A DNA stretch of 64,000 nt, taken from assembly GCA_020746105.1 (NCBI GenBank), contig CM036618.1, positions 14,677,001-14,741,000 on the forward strand, given 5' to 3'. Origin of the DNA: Trogon surrucura. Lineage: Eukaryota > Chordata > Aves > Trogoniformes > Trogonidae. Each line of letters opens with the position of its first letter. Position 1 is the stretch's first letter. A program made the translations under genes and the position numbers. The notes beneath the pieces are model-generated. The model did no database searches. It was not told where the DNA came from and saw only the letters and a list, made by a program, of their open reading frames with translations. Positions 12,708 through 25,040 of this stretch are shown here, one piece after another.

Positions 12708-14973
12708 GTTATTTTAACCACCACATGATCCCAGGAGTGAAATAATCCTTAAAACATACTTGAAACACAGATATCTATGGCATATAGGAATGGCTGACAG
12801 CTGCAGCAGAGGCATAATATACATTGAAGAAGGGAAAAATACCCAGGGCTTAAAAGATAGAGGGGTGGGGAGTTCAGGATAGGATAAGATGAGTCATTTT
12901 GTTTGAAAGCAATCATACTTGTCATCTACCCTTTGATACTTAAGTATTTTCCATTTGTTACTCTTTCATTAACCTTTCATTTTCTCTGTCCTCAGTGCTG
13001 CAATTTCAGCTCACCATATGCATTCTTACAGGCACGCATACTTATACGCTATTTTGCTACTTTCTAAACTTACTTACTTTACAGTAAATGGAAGTGACAT
13101 GCATTTAAAATGCCATATAAAAAGTGAATTTTCAGTAGTTGTCTTAAAAAAAATATAGACATCTAGCACCGTAGAAAGTTCACTTTATTTTTATTACTGT
13201 TAGTGGGAAATGTAGGTGACTTGAAGAAAGGCCATTGTAGATAGGAATGTTGGAGAGATGCACGTGTTTAAGAATAGAAAGTTAATTCTTCTGATTTACT
13301 TTCATCATATTAATAGCAGTTTTGTTATGAGTGGTCATGTTGCAGGAATCCGGCTGTCCAAAACACAGCATTGTAATGCTAGATTAATTAACTTCATAAA
13401 AAAATGTAAACCCGAGCCTGTAAAGTTGCGTTAGTAGGCAGGCAGAATTATTGAAATTCAGTTCATGTTGAATAGGATGTCTGATCTCCTCTCATCTCCT
13501 TTCTGCTACTAATGGCTCAATTTCTAGGACAGCTTTTCCCATCTTTTCATATTATCTGTGCTATTTCTTGCCATTTTTACGGTTATCATTGGAGAGATCT
13601 GAACATTTAGTCTGTGCTTTGAAGGAACATGCTGTTTGTGCAAATATATTAAAATGTACTCAATGGACCATCCACAATGCTACTTACTTGGTTTAAATAT
13701 TTAAAGAGCTAGTTGTCTGAAAAGGAGTTTGGGGACAGATGAAGCCATGTGAGAGCTTCTGTTGTCTAGATAGTACATAATTTGCTGAATATTTTTGATC
13801 TTTAGAGGTTAGCATGCCTTATGTCCTTTTTACAATTTCCTGTTCATCTCCCTTCGCTTTTTAGCCTTGTGATTTAAATATTGAAGATTGTGATATTTTA
13901 TATTAACATGAACAGGTGGAATTTAGGGATATTACAAGTGGGTAACTGATGTCTGGTATGTGACATTTGCAGTAAAGAAAAGTATTTTAAATGGACAGAT
14001 CTTGGAAACGTTTCTTCATCTAAAATGTAGTATACGGTACTTTCAGATGTACCCTGGAGACAGAAGCAAACAGTTTTTCATCACTAAATATTTTAAAGTC
14101 ACAAATTATGTAGGCAACTCAATAAATGCATCGGTAATCTTTGTTGTCCAACCTCTTTTGAAATATTTGCCCTTCAAGTATCAGAGTCGCTTTGAAAAGA
14201 TGAGAATGCGATCTTTAATCTTTTAAAGTAGCTGTAGAACTAAGGAAAACTTAGTCTGTGTTTGATGTCTCAGAACTACTTGGGCTGAAACAAAAAAGTT
14301 AACAGTTAATGCTGTGTGTGTTCAGTGGAATAATAAGATGAAACTGAAGTGTTTGAGATCCTGGAACTTTTCAAACTTTGGATGAAAAAATATGTGTTAA
14401 TAATGCAGACAAAGCTACCTTGTTACTGTAACAAATTGAACTCTAAGCTCTTGTTATGTCAGGTAGACAGCGAATAGCTATTCCATTTGTGAAAGCCCTC
14501 CTAGTGTGACAGCCAAACATTGAAACAGAAGCTTCTTCTCACTTAGTAGCAAGTTACGTCTCATTTATGTCAACCTTCCTTCAACAGTCAGACCTTTTAC
14601 CTTCTACTTTTTTACCATGCAAACTGCAAACAGTAATTATCTGTAAAAGAACCTGTCATCAACTGAAGTGAATTCAAGTCCTGGGAGGAGTTGAAGGTTT
14701 TAGATTTAGATGGACACTTGTTCTGAGTTGGAGTTGTCTGGTGGCTGCCTGATGGGCTGTGGGGATTTGTTTTTCTTGGGGTCAAACACCAATACAGAGA
14801 AATATTACAGTACTTGTCAGCAAATGTTCTTCATTGGGTAAGTTAATATAAAATCATCTTTCAGGGCTCTTTCTGGTGGGAGATGCTGTAAATTAAGGTG
14901 AAACTACATAATTTTCATAGGTGAGTGAGTATAATTAGGGAAGCACTAGACTTACCCATTCTTTAAAAATATA

Positions 14974-14988
14974 TGTGTGTGTGTGTGT
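14974..14988. repeat. (TG)n microsatellite
   Basis: Seven to eight TG units in AT-rich intron. Confidence 0.9.
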
Positions 14989-15238
14989 ACATTGATAGAC
15001 TGAGAAAAGGGAATTTAAGGAATTTTTGGTTGTTCAAAGAAAGAGATAAGATCCTCTGAACTAATCAATGAATGTAGTTGTGTATGGTTAGATTGTTTTA
15101 GGAATGTACAACATAGACTGTTGCTGTGTGGTCTCCTGTTTTATTTGCATATATAATTGTAAATGAGAGGTAAGAAAATGGGATTCTGGGAAAATGTATT
15201 TTTAAAAAATGAGAAGGTTTTTTTTTTATGTTTTTTAG

Positions 15239-15378
15239 GTGGAGATAACAGATATTGAAAATGAAGAAAAAAGGTATGATCTCTTCCTGGGACTTCTGGA
15301 ATCTAGTCACAGTCCGTCTGAGTTTCAGCACTTGGTTTTACTCCTTCAAGCGTGGCCACCTATGGACATGAGTGATGG
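15239..15378 (+). CDS. NBAS: NBAS coding exon (fourth from last)
   Basis: This exon encodes part of the C-terminal alpha-helical region of NBAS. NBAS is a roughly 2,370-residue subunit of the NRZ complex (NBAS-RINT1-ZW10) that tethers COPI vesicles at the ER for Golgi-to-ER retrograde traffic; NBAS has also been linked to nonsense-mediated decay. Seen directly: a T-rich tract and AG acceptor precede 15239, and the donor GTAAGC starts at 15379. The exon is 140 nt, entering in phase 0 and leaving two bases of a split codon. The peptide starts VEITDIENEEKRYDLFLG and carries SEFQHLVLLLQAWPPMD, which I recognise from the vertebrate NBAS C terminus. The split GG base pair is completed by the A at 23538 to give Gly, which supports the splice. 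There is no frameshift or internal stop. Confidence 0.88.
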
Positions 15379-17202
15379 GTAAGCATTTCTTCAAACAATC
15401 ATGTAGCAAAGGAGTTCTAAGTTTTCTTGCTTGATAATACAGTGTATTTTTCAGTCAATGGATTCAACCACGGCTAAGAGGAATATGACCTCTGGAAAGG
15501 GTCACAGTGGGAAAAATAAATTATTTATTTAAAGCCAAAATGGATCAATCATTTTTTTATAAGAACTATATATACATACCTGGTATGTATCATGGAGGAG
15601 GCAGAAAACCATTTTGTTGCCTGAACTGTTGCACAGGAGAGTTTTCTCTTAAATTGTAAGTTATGTATTTTGCTCTTATTTTTGTCAGTACATTCGAAAT
15701 CCATAAAAACGAACAGAAAGTTCTTAATATTTTTTTTTCTGTTCAAAGTTGTGCTTTGCAGAAAAAATTTTGAAAGTTAACGTTCAGATGGCTGCGACAC
15801 ACAGTCTGCAGGAGGTTTGGGAGGATAACGGTACAAGCAATGATGCTTCCCGTTTCTAGATCAACTCCCTATTATTTCTGTCTCTGAATAAAATATTCAA
15901 AAGTAAAGAATATATACTAGGGAAGATATATCCTAGCCCAACAACATAAAAGGAAAATAATAATTTAAAACTTCAGCATTGCACCCGTTAGAATGGGTAC
16001 TTATTGAAAGTGTTAATTTGGAATGTCTTGACTACATTATTTTTTACCAGTTCTTTGGGGTTTTTCTGTGAATTTCTGAACACACCTAATGTAAAAATTT
16101 TAGCTGTTCTATACTATAACTTCAAAGTTATAAAGATTCATATAATCTTATATTGTGAGACAAAAGCCACATATCTTTCAAGGAGAGCCATAATATTAAT
16201 AAATTTTTGGCTAGCAAGTACAGTGTATTATGTTTTATCTGATGGTACTTAGGTTAGACACATTAAATGATGCTTCTGTTGGATTACTGTGCGGTATTGA
16301 TTACAACCTGTTTCAACCTAGGGACTATACACCACAAAGTGTTTATGTGCATTGATTTGTCAGAAAGGTTAAGGCTTATTTTTTTATGAAAACTTACTCT
16401 CTTGTGTAATTATAGAGAACTGGTCCATTAGAAGGTAATTTGTAAGGGTTATTCACCTTCAAGCCTGCAGTTTGTCTGCCATTTCTGCATGAACATCAAC
16501 CTAAAGTTTCTATGACAGTTTAATGAGACAAAAATTGTCTTCAGTGTGTGAAGAAGTGCAAGGACTGCTGTGGGACCTGTCACAAATTCATATTCCAACT
16601 TTCCTTTTGTTTTATTTTAATTATAATTGAAAATTGGATGCCTCATGGTGTGTGGGATCTGTCAAACTCTGCTTAAGGTAGTGTTTTGATTTAAAAAAAT
16701 AAAGTGTTAAACTTATAGAACAAAGGGTCAAGTCAAATATTGCTGCAGTTAGCAGAATTCTTTTTCATTGAGTTAAACAGGAAGACTAAAGGCTTTGTGT
16801 GACGAGAACCCATCTTCTCTATAGACAGATCTTGTCTTCTACTCTGCAACAGAAGAAATTAAAAGTTGTTTAATTTTATCTCCAACTTGGTGTTCTGTTT
16901 CTTCAGTCTGCCTTCCTAAAATGAAAAAGAGGAAAAAAAAGAAATTATTAAATGTGATTTTTAGACACAGCTAACAGTAGATTAAAATTCAGAGGTGAGA
17001 TACCTCTTAGTTCCAAGATCTGTGAAGTCTGAAAATTCATGCGAAATCACCTGTGCTGTAACTCATTCAGGGTCAAAAGTAGTTAGTATAACTCATAGGC
17101 ATTTACATAGTCAGGATTTTGACATAAAGAAATCATTTTGGATGAGGCGCAAGAGACCAGGGTAAATTAATTCACAACCTGATATGATTCTGTGACTTTG
17201 GT

Positions 17203-17956
17203 TTATTTAGCAGTAATCGAGGTTGGAAGGGATTTCTGGAGATGTCTACTCCAACCTCCCTGCTCAAAGCAGGGTCATCTACAGCAGGCTGCTTTAGGCC
17301 ATTGTGTTGGTAAGTTTAGAATATCTGCAGGACTGGAGACTCCACAACTACTACAAAAAGATTTCTCATGTTATGTGATTCTATTTGTGCCCATTGCCTC
17401 TTGTGCTATCGTTGGGCATCACTGAGAAGAACCACGCTCTCTCTTCATCAGGTGTTTGTACAATTGACAAAATTGCCCCAAGGCACTTTCTTTCCAGGCT
17501 GAACAGTCCCAACTCTTATCATTCTCAGCCTCAGTTCATGGGGGCAGATACTCCAATCCCTTCATTATCTTTGTGACACTTTCCGGGACTTGCTTCAGTA
17601 CGTCCATGTTGGTTGTGTACTGGAGAGCCCAGAACTTGCCTCAGCACTCCAGATATCTCACCAGTGCTGAGCAGAGGAGAAGAATCATCTCCTTTAGTCT
17701 GCTGGCAACACTCTTCCTCCTGCAGCCCAGGATGCTGTTGCCATTCTACGCTGCCAGGATGAATGTGTTACTCATGGTACCCTGGTGTCCAGGCTCCTTT
17801 CCAGCTGGTTGTCTCTCAGCCTGTACTTCTGGTTATTTCTTCGCAGGTAAGGGGTGTACTTTGGATTTCCCTTTGAGTTTCATGTGGTTGCTCTACCTCC
17901 GTTCCTTCAGCCTCTTAAAGTGCCACTGAATGGCAGTACAGCTGTCTGGTGTATCA
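17203..17956 (-). mobile_element. Old CR1 LINE, 3' part (interrupted element, piece 1)
   Basis: The + strand starts with GGTTGGAAGGGATTTCTGG and CTCCAACCTCCCTGCTCAAA, the reverse complement of a CR1 3' end of a different subfamily from the young copies. It runs through ORF2 C-terminal sequence up to GAATGGCAGTACAGCTGTCT followed by GGTGTATCA. The frame is broken many times. It resumes at about 18149 after a younger CR1 insertion. Confidence 0.8.
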
Positions 17957-18148
17957 CACAGAATCACGGAATGTCGGGGCTTGGAAGGGACCTCGAAAGA
18001 TCATCTAGTCCAACCCCCCTGCCAGAGCAGGATCCCCTAGGGCAGGTCACACAGGAACGTGTCCCGGTGGGTTTTGAATGTCTCCAGAGAAGGAGACTCC
18101 ACAAACTCTCTGGGCAGCCTGTGCCAGTGCTCTGTCACCTTCACAGTG
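17957..18148 (-). mobile_element. Younger CR1 3' end nested in an older CR1
   Basis: CACAGAATCACGGAATG tail, GGAAGGGACCTCGAAAGATC, CCCCCCTGCCAGAGCAGGAT, then GAACGTGTCC and the terminal ORF2 codons. It is much better preserved than its flanks and has the same 3' UTR type as the young copies at 25041 and 43381. Both flanks are the same older CR1. Confidence 0.8.
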
Positions 18149-18585
18149 CAAACTTCCTGAGACCACACTCTGTCTGATGGTCATCCTAGTCCTCAATGAA
18201 CGGCTTAGAGTATGGGCCTCGGTATAGACCGCTGGGGACCACCAGTGCTGCTGGTCTCCAGCTGGACTTTGTGTCACTGATCACAACTATTGGCGCTTGG
18301 CAGATCAACCAAATTTTGGTCTGCCTCACTGTCAACTTATCTAGTTGGTCATTGAGGATGTTGTGGGAGACGTTGTCAAAAGCCCTGGTGAATGAATTCA
18401 GGCTATGTAATATCAGCCATCATCTATCTGTCATAAAAGGTTATCAGCATGGTAAGTCATGATTTCCTCTCTTTAAGTCCATGGTGACCATTCTCAGTCT
18501 GTTTCTTACCCTTCATTTGCTTGGAAATGCTTCCAAGAGGATTTTCATCTTCTCATGGAACTGAGGTGGGGCTGACGAGCCCATG
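18149..18585 (-). mobile_element. Old CR1 LINE, RT region (interrupted element, piece 2)
   Basis: The older element resumes with GCAAACTTCCTGAG, the stretch encoding the FADD-following region in reverse. It continues through GACCGCTGGGGACCACCAG, GTTGTGGGAGACGTTGTCAA (RT motif A region, reverse) and decayed sequence up to GGGGCTGACGAG. No open frame remains. Confidence 0.75.
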
Positions 18586-19671
18586 TCTTGAGACTTTATA
18601 CTAAGAACAAGCGGCAAATTTTATTATGTAATTGGTTAGTTAGTTAATAATTTATGTTATTACTGAAATTTCAGTATCTCCATTGCTTTGACTTTTCCAG
18701 GAGGCTTTGAAAAGCCTTCAGGAGAAAATTGGCCCCTTTTCTTTCACTAGTAATAGCCACCTATACTGATTTCATGGAGAACCTCTGACTTATGATTCCC
18801 AAATACGATTTACAGTGAAGGCTCCCATCTAGTTTTCAGAAGTTCAACTCTAAATTCCTAGTCATTTTTGTTTTCTTAGTGTTTGGTGGTGCTAATTATT
18901 ATTATTTCTTTATTTTTTTCTAAAAAGGGTGATGGGCACAGGGCATAGTTACCACCATTGTTTCATCCTTCAGTTCTCTCTGCTAGCTTGAAGGGTGGTA
19001 AAAATCATCTAGAAGTGATCTGTCCTGTTCCCTGCCTGAGAGATTTACTTCTTCTGCCCCGTCCCCTCCTTCTTTTCATCGTTGTTTTCTCAATAGGAGT
19101 ATTGCATTTCCTGTTTATCTATTTATCTTTTTTTTTTTTCATATATTTACTTAATTTATTTAATGAGTAAGTAAATGATGGTTCAGTTTTCCCTTTCCTA
19201 CTAACAGTTGTCCCTGTGGAAAAAATATATCAAAGGGGGGCATTTTTAATCCCTGGGGGGTTTCTGTGTTTATATTCCCATTGCTTTCCTTTTATTATTG
19301 CTTTTGTTTCTCTTTTTAATGATACTTGCAAGACTGACTAAGTACTTCATAAATCCTGTGTCATCCAGATTACTCATTGTGACTTGAAAGTCCTTCTTTG
19401 TTGCTCATTTCTAGTGCTTTCAAAAAGCATAGATGATATTTTAATAGTAGACAGCATGATTATAGTTATGAGTCCATTTTGTAAATTGCTTTTTTCTCCA
19501 CTTAGTTGTATTGGCTCATTCAAATATATTTCGGAGTTCTGGGGCTTTTTTAGGGTGCTTTGCTTTTTTTTTTTTTAAATTCTTTTTTACAATTCTAAAA
19601 GACAAATACCAAATATTTGTTATAAGGACTTAACCTAAATTTAAATCTAGGCCATGTAATTGCACATTTTA

Positions 19672-19955
19672 TATAGATTCACAGAATCATAGGATGGAAG
19701 GGATCTTAAAGATCATCTAGTTCCAATCCCCTGCCATGGGCGGGAACACTTCCCTCTAGACCGGGTTGCTCAAAGCCTGATCCAGCCTGGCCTTGAACAG
19801 GGCAACCTGTTCCAGGGCCTCACCACCCTCATAAAAAAGAACTTTTCCCTAATATCTAGTCTAAATCTACTCTCTTTCAGTTTGAAACCGTTACCCCTCA
19901 TCCTATTGCTACAGTTACTCCCATCATTCTTCTTCATTTTCTCTAGAGGAATAAT
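19672..19955 (-). mobile_element. CR1 LINE 3' end fragment
   Basis: ATTCACAGAATCATAGGATG tail, TCTTAAAGATCATCTAGTTCC, CTGCCATGGGCGGGAACACT, TCCAGCCTGGCCTTGAACAG, then ORF2 C-terminal coding sequence in reverse (minus-strand peptide [20 protein letters not shown]). A moderately old subfamily. Confidence 0.85.
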
Positions 19956-20421
19956 ATATTTGGTGTGTAGAAATGTTCTCAAAGGGAATTTTGGCTTTTA
20001 TAATGATAGTGTGCTGTCATTAAAACGAATTTGAGAGATCTTTCTTAACACCTAATAGCACTCCCAAAACGAAGTTTTGTCCTCATTCCACCCTCAATCC
20101 CACCACTTCGAATATGATTGATTTTAAAAGTCAGGTGCAGCTCTATTTATTATTCCCTGGTATGACACAGGATTAATTTCATAAAGTCTTGTCAAGGCAA
20201 TTGTTAGCTTTCTTTTTTTTCCCCACGTGTCTTGTTATAGTGTGCTGGGAATAGTTTACAAACTTTTAAAATTATTTTGAATTTTATCAGTCTGAATTTA
20301 TTTTTTAAACCCCGGCATTATTCATGCCAGCCAGTGCTGTGAGTAGGAGGCCTGACAACAATCAAAAAAAATCTTTGGTACTTTCCATCTTTGTTATCTG
20401 AACCTCTGCTCTCCCCTCATT

Positions 20422-20580
20422 GACCGCGGTGGTCTCCGTCATAGACCCATCTCGGCGTGGTTGGGAAGCTGCTCTGCTCCGGGGTCTTCTCTTCTGGCGT
20501 TGCTCATTCTTCCCTCTTCTACCTCTGTCGCATACTTCTGTGGGAACAGCACTCAGTTATGCTTTTACCCGCCGAGGGCT
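20422..20580. other. CpG-enriched unassigned patch
   Basis: CCGCGGTGG, TCCGTC, TCTCGGCGTGG, CTCCGGGG, TGGCGTTG and CCCGCCGAGGG occur in about 160 bases of otherwise CpG-poor intron. A 69-codon ORF crosses it but matches nothing I know. It is possibly part of an unidentified repeat. Confidence 0.25.
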
Positions 20581-23537
20581 TTTTCATACATCTGTTCCTG
20601 AAAATATGCTTCTGAAAACCCTACTTTGATGGCTGGGTTGGAGTAGGGTCGTGGAACTCTTTTGATAGTGAGGTTTTCAACAATCTCCTTTTACAGCAAC
20701 TTGTATAAAAGAATTCTTGAGCAAAGAGGAAGGTGGTGAGCAGTTAAGCCAATTGTTTAGCCATCTATTTTTTTTTCCTTGATTAATCTTTACTAATTTT
20801 TTCCTTCTTCAGAAAAAGGTTGTTGCTGCTGACTGATTGTTTACTGCCTATGTAATGAGAGGTGCAGGAACTGGGGAATTTAAGTCTGAGTCATCTGAAT
20901 ACTTAAAATTTTGAGTTTCAACAGCCAATGTCTAGTACTTGAATATAAAGCTAGGAAATACATTTACATTCTGTAAAGGCTCAAAAGGAAGGAGAAGAAA
21001 AAGAACTGAAGTTTGGGGGATTTTTTGGTAGCCTTTTATTTTTTTCTGAAACAATTTTTATGACCTTTCTGTTAAGTCTGTGCTTTTTAATGTTTTTTTG
21101 AGGTCTTGTATTTTGAAACACGTCAGCTACGGTAATGCTCCTTATTCACCTGCAAATATGATTTTATTCATAATATGCCATGTTGTCTGTGAGAGACAGA
21201 GGTAGCTTGGTTGTTTCAGTCAGCACTCAAAACCATGTACTTTTTAAAATTTTATTTTCACATACTTGTTATGCATGCATGCTTTTCCGTCTAGGTGTCT
21301 CATATTCAGATGTCATTTTAAGCATTTCATAAAGATGGTTAAAAAAAAATAATATTGACAGTATCTGAAGCGCTGCAGTCCTTTGGAACTTGCTGCCTGC
21401 TTTCTAAATGCATTTTCTACATGTATTTTAAGTGTTGATAAGGTGCTTTGGAACACAAAAAGACCAGATTTTAGGGATTCAATTGCTTTAGTTTGCTTTT
21501 GCTTTTTTAAGTTAGTCCAAAAATTTTACTCCTCTGGTTCTGGTAAAAAAAATTCTGTGTTCATGCAGAATTTGGGGAATAATTATTTTTTCATGTTGAC
21601 AACTTGTTTTTTCTTTTTAACCATCGCTGAACTAAGGTAAAATGCAGGAGAGGAGAAAACTGAATTCTACCTGTAGGTGTCAGACTTTTTGGTAGCTGAA
21701 TCCTTGTTTTTTATTTAGAGATAGCAGATAACAGGTATATATTAATAGATCACACAAGTATTTGAAATAATTATAAGAAATATGTATGTAAAGTGTATAT
21801 CTGATACTTCACTGAAATAAACCTGCACACGGCAAGCATCGATGGCCTTGCATCTTTCTGGTTGCATCTGTGTTTTGTAGTGTGGTTTTTGTTTTCTTTT
21901 TCTAATGGGAAATTCTAACAAGTTTTCTTAATATACTCTGAAGGCAGCAGCTATAAAAAATGCAAGTTTGTTATGACTCTCCATGCCTCTACACAAGAGA
22001 TTCAGTGGCAAAGATGGAGTTACAGGAGGTTTTTGGGGTTTTTTTCCTTCTCCTAACCTTACCGGGGGTTCACAGATTCAGCACATCATGTTCTGCTTGT
22101 TGAATAAGGTGGCATCGTTGGGTTTGACCCATCAGGTTGGAAAGAGAGGAGAGAAGGAGCTCTGCTCTTCCCAGCCAGACTCGTGACAGACAGGTCTGTG
22201 CTCAGTGACTGTGACTGATGGGAAGGCTCAATTAAGTTGTCAGAAAGAATAAAGATAACGACTTCCATTTAGTTTGCAGTCAGAGTTACCCGCTCCTAGT
22301 ATCTCTGTCTGGTTTTCATGTTAGCTTGGAGCATCAGCTTCGTGTGGAGCTGGTTTTATTTATTTACAGAAAGTACTTTTGGAAATGCAAGGTGAGCAGG
22401 AGAGAGATTTTGTATATGAAGTAGTAGATATGGGTGCTTGTCCGCTGCAGAGTCATCAAACTCATTCCTTAGTGTATGCAATCCAACAAACTCTGAGCAG
22501 ACATTTATGGGCATGCTAATGTGTTACTTTCAACAACTGCTGCTAAATAGTATCTCTGAGAAGGAGCACTTTGACAGCACTTTACTGCTTCTTCCCACGT
22601 GTACTGGATAAGTATCTTAATTTACACTAAACTGTAAGACCATTTTCTTTTTTTCTTTTCTTTTATTCCTTCAAGCTAAAGTGAAAAGTTTCCCATATAT
22701 TTGGGATGCTGATTGATGTCTGGAGAGATTAATAGGGTGATTTTTAAATCACCTTTTGTGCCTTCCAAAGTTTATACATAGATGAAAATAGTGGTTGTGT
22801 TACTGTGGTTTAATATAGTCGTTATCTAAGCTGTGATCGTGCATGATTTTGACCCATCACAGATGGGAATTGAAATGTGTTTGCCATCATGCATGATAAA
22901 ATTTACTTGTATCTGCTATCAGCCATCTGTTTAAGCTTGACTCTCTAATGGTGACATGGCATGAAATTCTGCATGGAATGAAAGGAACATTTTAAATACC
23001 TAAACCAAACGTATCTGCATCCATATCTACTAATGAACAAGTACAGATGTGTGTACTTTCACTCTCCTACCCTGTTTGAATGGACTATATAAAAAAAAGC
23101 TTATTTTTGCTTGTATCTGTTGGATGTGAAAATTAAAATGTGAATCTTTGAAACATCATCTTCACTCAGAAGTAAGAGACAGATACTTGAGAGACAGATG
23201 CTGTTAGAAAGTGATCAAAGCAAACAAAATTAGGAATGCTGGATTCCTGTCACCTCTCCCTCGATATCACTATGCTTGGGGAAATCAACTGGTGTAAAGC
23301 CAGGAGAAACTGTTCCAATTTGATCAATCTTTATCTGGTGTCTGATTCCTCAGGGACTGTAACAGCATCTCATAATTCAAAATACTTTCAGCTTCTTTGT
23401 TACAGAAAGAATGATGACATCTGGATACTAACTTTTCTCAAAACTTTTTCCACTTCCACTCATTTAGACCTATAGAAAATGATGGGAGCATGTATGTTTA
23501 TTTATATTCTATATACATCTCTGGGATTTTTTTGCAG

Positions 23538-23682
23538 ATCATGCACAAATGATAACCCCTGGGTGAAACTGGGGACTGTTATGCTACAGAGATGCCCGTC
23601 TGAGGAAAAGGAGAACACAGGAAATGAAATTTTGAAAATCTGCCGTTCCTTGTATGAGACAAAGCACATGCTCCCTGTTAAG
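23538..23682 (+). CDS. NBAS: NBAS coding exon (third from last)
   Basis: This 145-nt exon continues NBAS. Its first base completes the codon split after 15378, and the frame then reads SCTNDNPWVKLGTVMLQRC, followed by NEILKICRSLYETKHMLP and ending VK at a codon boundary. The blocks NPWVKLGTVML and CRSLYETKHMLP match the conserved NBAS C terminus as I know it. The acceptor TTTTTTTGCAG ends at 23537 and the donor GTAAGG starts at 23683; both are strong. The exon ends in phase 0, matching the phase-0 start of the exon at 32270. A degenerate sense-strand CR1 begins only about 45 bases past the donor. Confidence 0.9.
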
Positions 23683-23724
23683 GTAAGGTTTAACTTTCGG
23701 TATCATGGATATGAGTCCTGTTTT

Positions 23725-24215
23725 GGGGTCCAGCTACAAGAAAGGTGTTGCCGTACTGGATCAAGTCCGATGGAGAGTTAACAAGATTAAGGGGCTGGAG
23801 CGCAATAAATGTGGAGAGGCTGAGAGAACTGGGTTCGTTCTGTGTTAAAAAGAGGTGGCTGAGGGAGATCATATTGCTCTCTAAAGAAGTGGTTGAGGAG
23901 AGCATCTAGTGGAGATGGAGCCATCCTCTTAGAGATGCTCGGTGGTAGGGCAAGAGGCAATAGAGACAAGTTACGTCATCAAAAACTCTCATTATATACA
24001 AGGAAAACATTTTTCACCATTGAAGTAGTGAAACATTAGAATAGGTGGATGCCTAGAAGAGACATGGAGTCTCTATCCTTGGATGTATTCAGAACCTGAC
24101 TCGGTCACATCATGGGCAATTTGAACTTGTTGGACTTGCTTTCAGTGGAGGCTAGTTGGATTTGCTGACCTTTAGAGGTCTGTTCCAGCATAAATTATTC
24201 TTTCACATATTTGTA
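23725..24215 (+). mobile_element. Degenerate CR1 LINE 3' portion
   Basis: A sense-strand CR1, badly decayed: GGGGCTGGAGCGCAATAAA, GGCTGAGAGAACTGGG, GGCAAGAGGCAATAGAGACA, ACATTTTTCACCATTGAAG, GAGTCTCTATCCTTGGATG and a TTGGACTTG...AGAGGTCTGTTCCAGC end. It starts about 45 bases after the NBAS donor at 23683. Confidence 0.7.
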
Positions 24216-24665
24216 GAAAGACTTTAATGGTGTATTGTCATTGAACTCTGTGTGTAAAAGCTGTTAAGTAAATAATCAGTAATTTTCACTAATAAATATG
24301 TAAAGGTTTAGTGAGGAATTCATTAAAAATGTGTTGGTGATTAAAAAAAACCACAAATACGTAAGTAATTACTTTGTAATAATCATGGTGTTCTATATTC
24401 CTTAACTATGTACACATACTTCAATACAAGCATCTCCTAAGTACAAAATTATTGAAGCAGTTTGTGCAGAAACATTGTACATTAATGAAGACAGTTTGAA
24501 GACATGCTTAATAAACTTCACACAACTTCAGGGTAGTCATGTGCATATATTTAGGAGGCTGATTAATCCTTATAATCATCTTCATGCAATCATGGTCTAT
24601 TATAGAAAACAGCTGATGTTAAGACTAGAAACAGAATAGAAAAAACAATCTGTTTTAAATACAGA

Positions 24666-24681
24666 CAGGTGGGTGGGTGGG
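24666..24681 (+). repeat. GGGT tandem run, possible G-quadruplex
   Basis: GGTGGGTGGGTGGGT gives four closely spaced G runs on the NBAS sense strand. Confidence 0.7.
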
Positions 24682-25040
24682 TAGATTTTTTAAAATAATC
24701 CAACAGAGTGAATTGAGTCAAGTTAAAAATCCATGTAAAACGTGATTCCAGAAGGTGTCAGTAAGCTGAAATGATAAATACATTTATTAATTTATTCATC
24801 CTGCCAAAAATTTTTGGTGGGAAGTCAGGTCTCTGTATTCTTTGGTCTGGCGTAGTTATCATAGAATACACCAAATGCTTTGTATGACAATTAAAATTAT
24901 GCATGTGTACCGTGGTCCTGTGAATGGGATGAGGTGGTTTCAACTTTTTAGGAGTTTTTCTTAAATTGAGAAATTAAAATGGCATTACAGTTTAATCTGT
25001 TTTGTGCTTTATGGTGGCATTTTACCCAGTGGAGAAGGTC

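Larger units (their letters stand above)
1..15238 (+). other. NBAS: NBAS intron (3' part) upstream of the first visible exon
   Basis: I found no NBAS exon here. The stretch is AT-rich, non-coding in all frames apart from short chance ORFs, and holds CR1 fragments near 225-405, 1425-1525, 4704-5460, 8683-8850 and 11608-11706. It also has simple repeats at 8330-8348, 11999-12034, 12670-12707 and 14974-14988, a cluster of octamer motifs at 2660-2720, a small CpG-rich patch at 3755-3830 and an unassigned ORF at 1104-1298. It is called intron because the first recognised exon at 15239 begins in phase 0 after an acceptor and encodes an internal, not N-terminal, part of NBAS. A small divergent exon could have been missed. 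Confidence 0.7.
15379..23537 (+). other. NBAS: NBAS intron between the first and second visible exons
   Basis: This 8.2-kb intron runs from GTAAGC to a TTTTTTGCAG acceptor. It is mostly AT-rich unique sequence. It contains a composite antisense CR1 at 17203-18585 and another antisense CR1 at 19672-19955. A short CpG-rich patch lies at 20422-20580, and two G6 runs at 19228-19262 are the only other compositional oddities. The remaining stretches show no recognisable gene or element. Confidence 0.75.

Noticed and set aside
13960-14226. An 88-codon ORF
   Set aside because: Composition is that of AT-rich chance sequence (Phe, Lys, Ile, Tyr rich) with no splice context or family.
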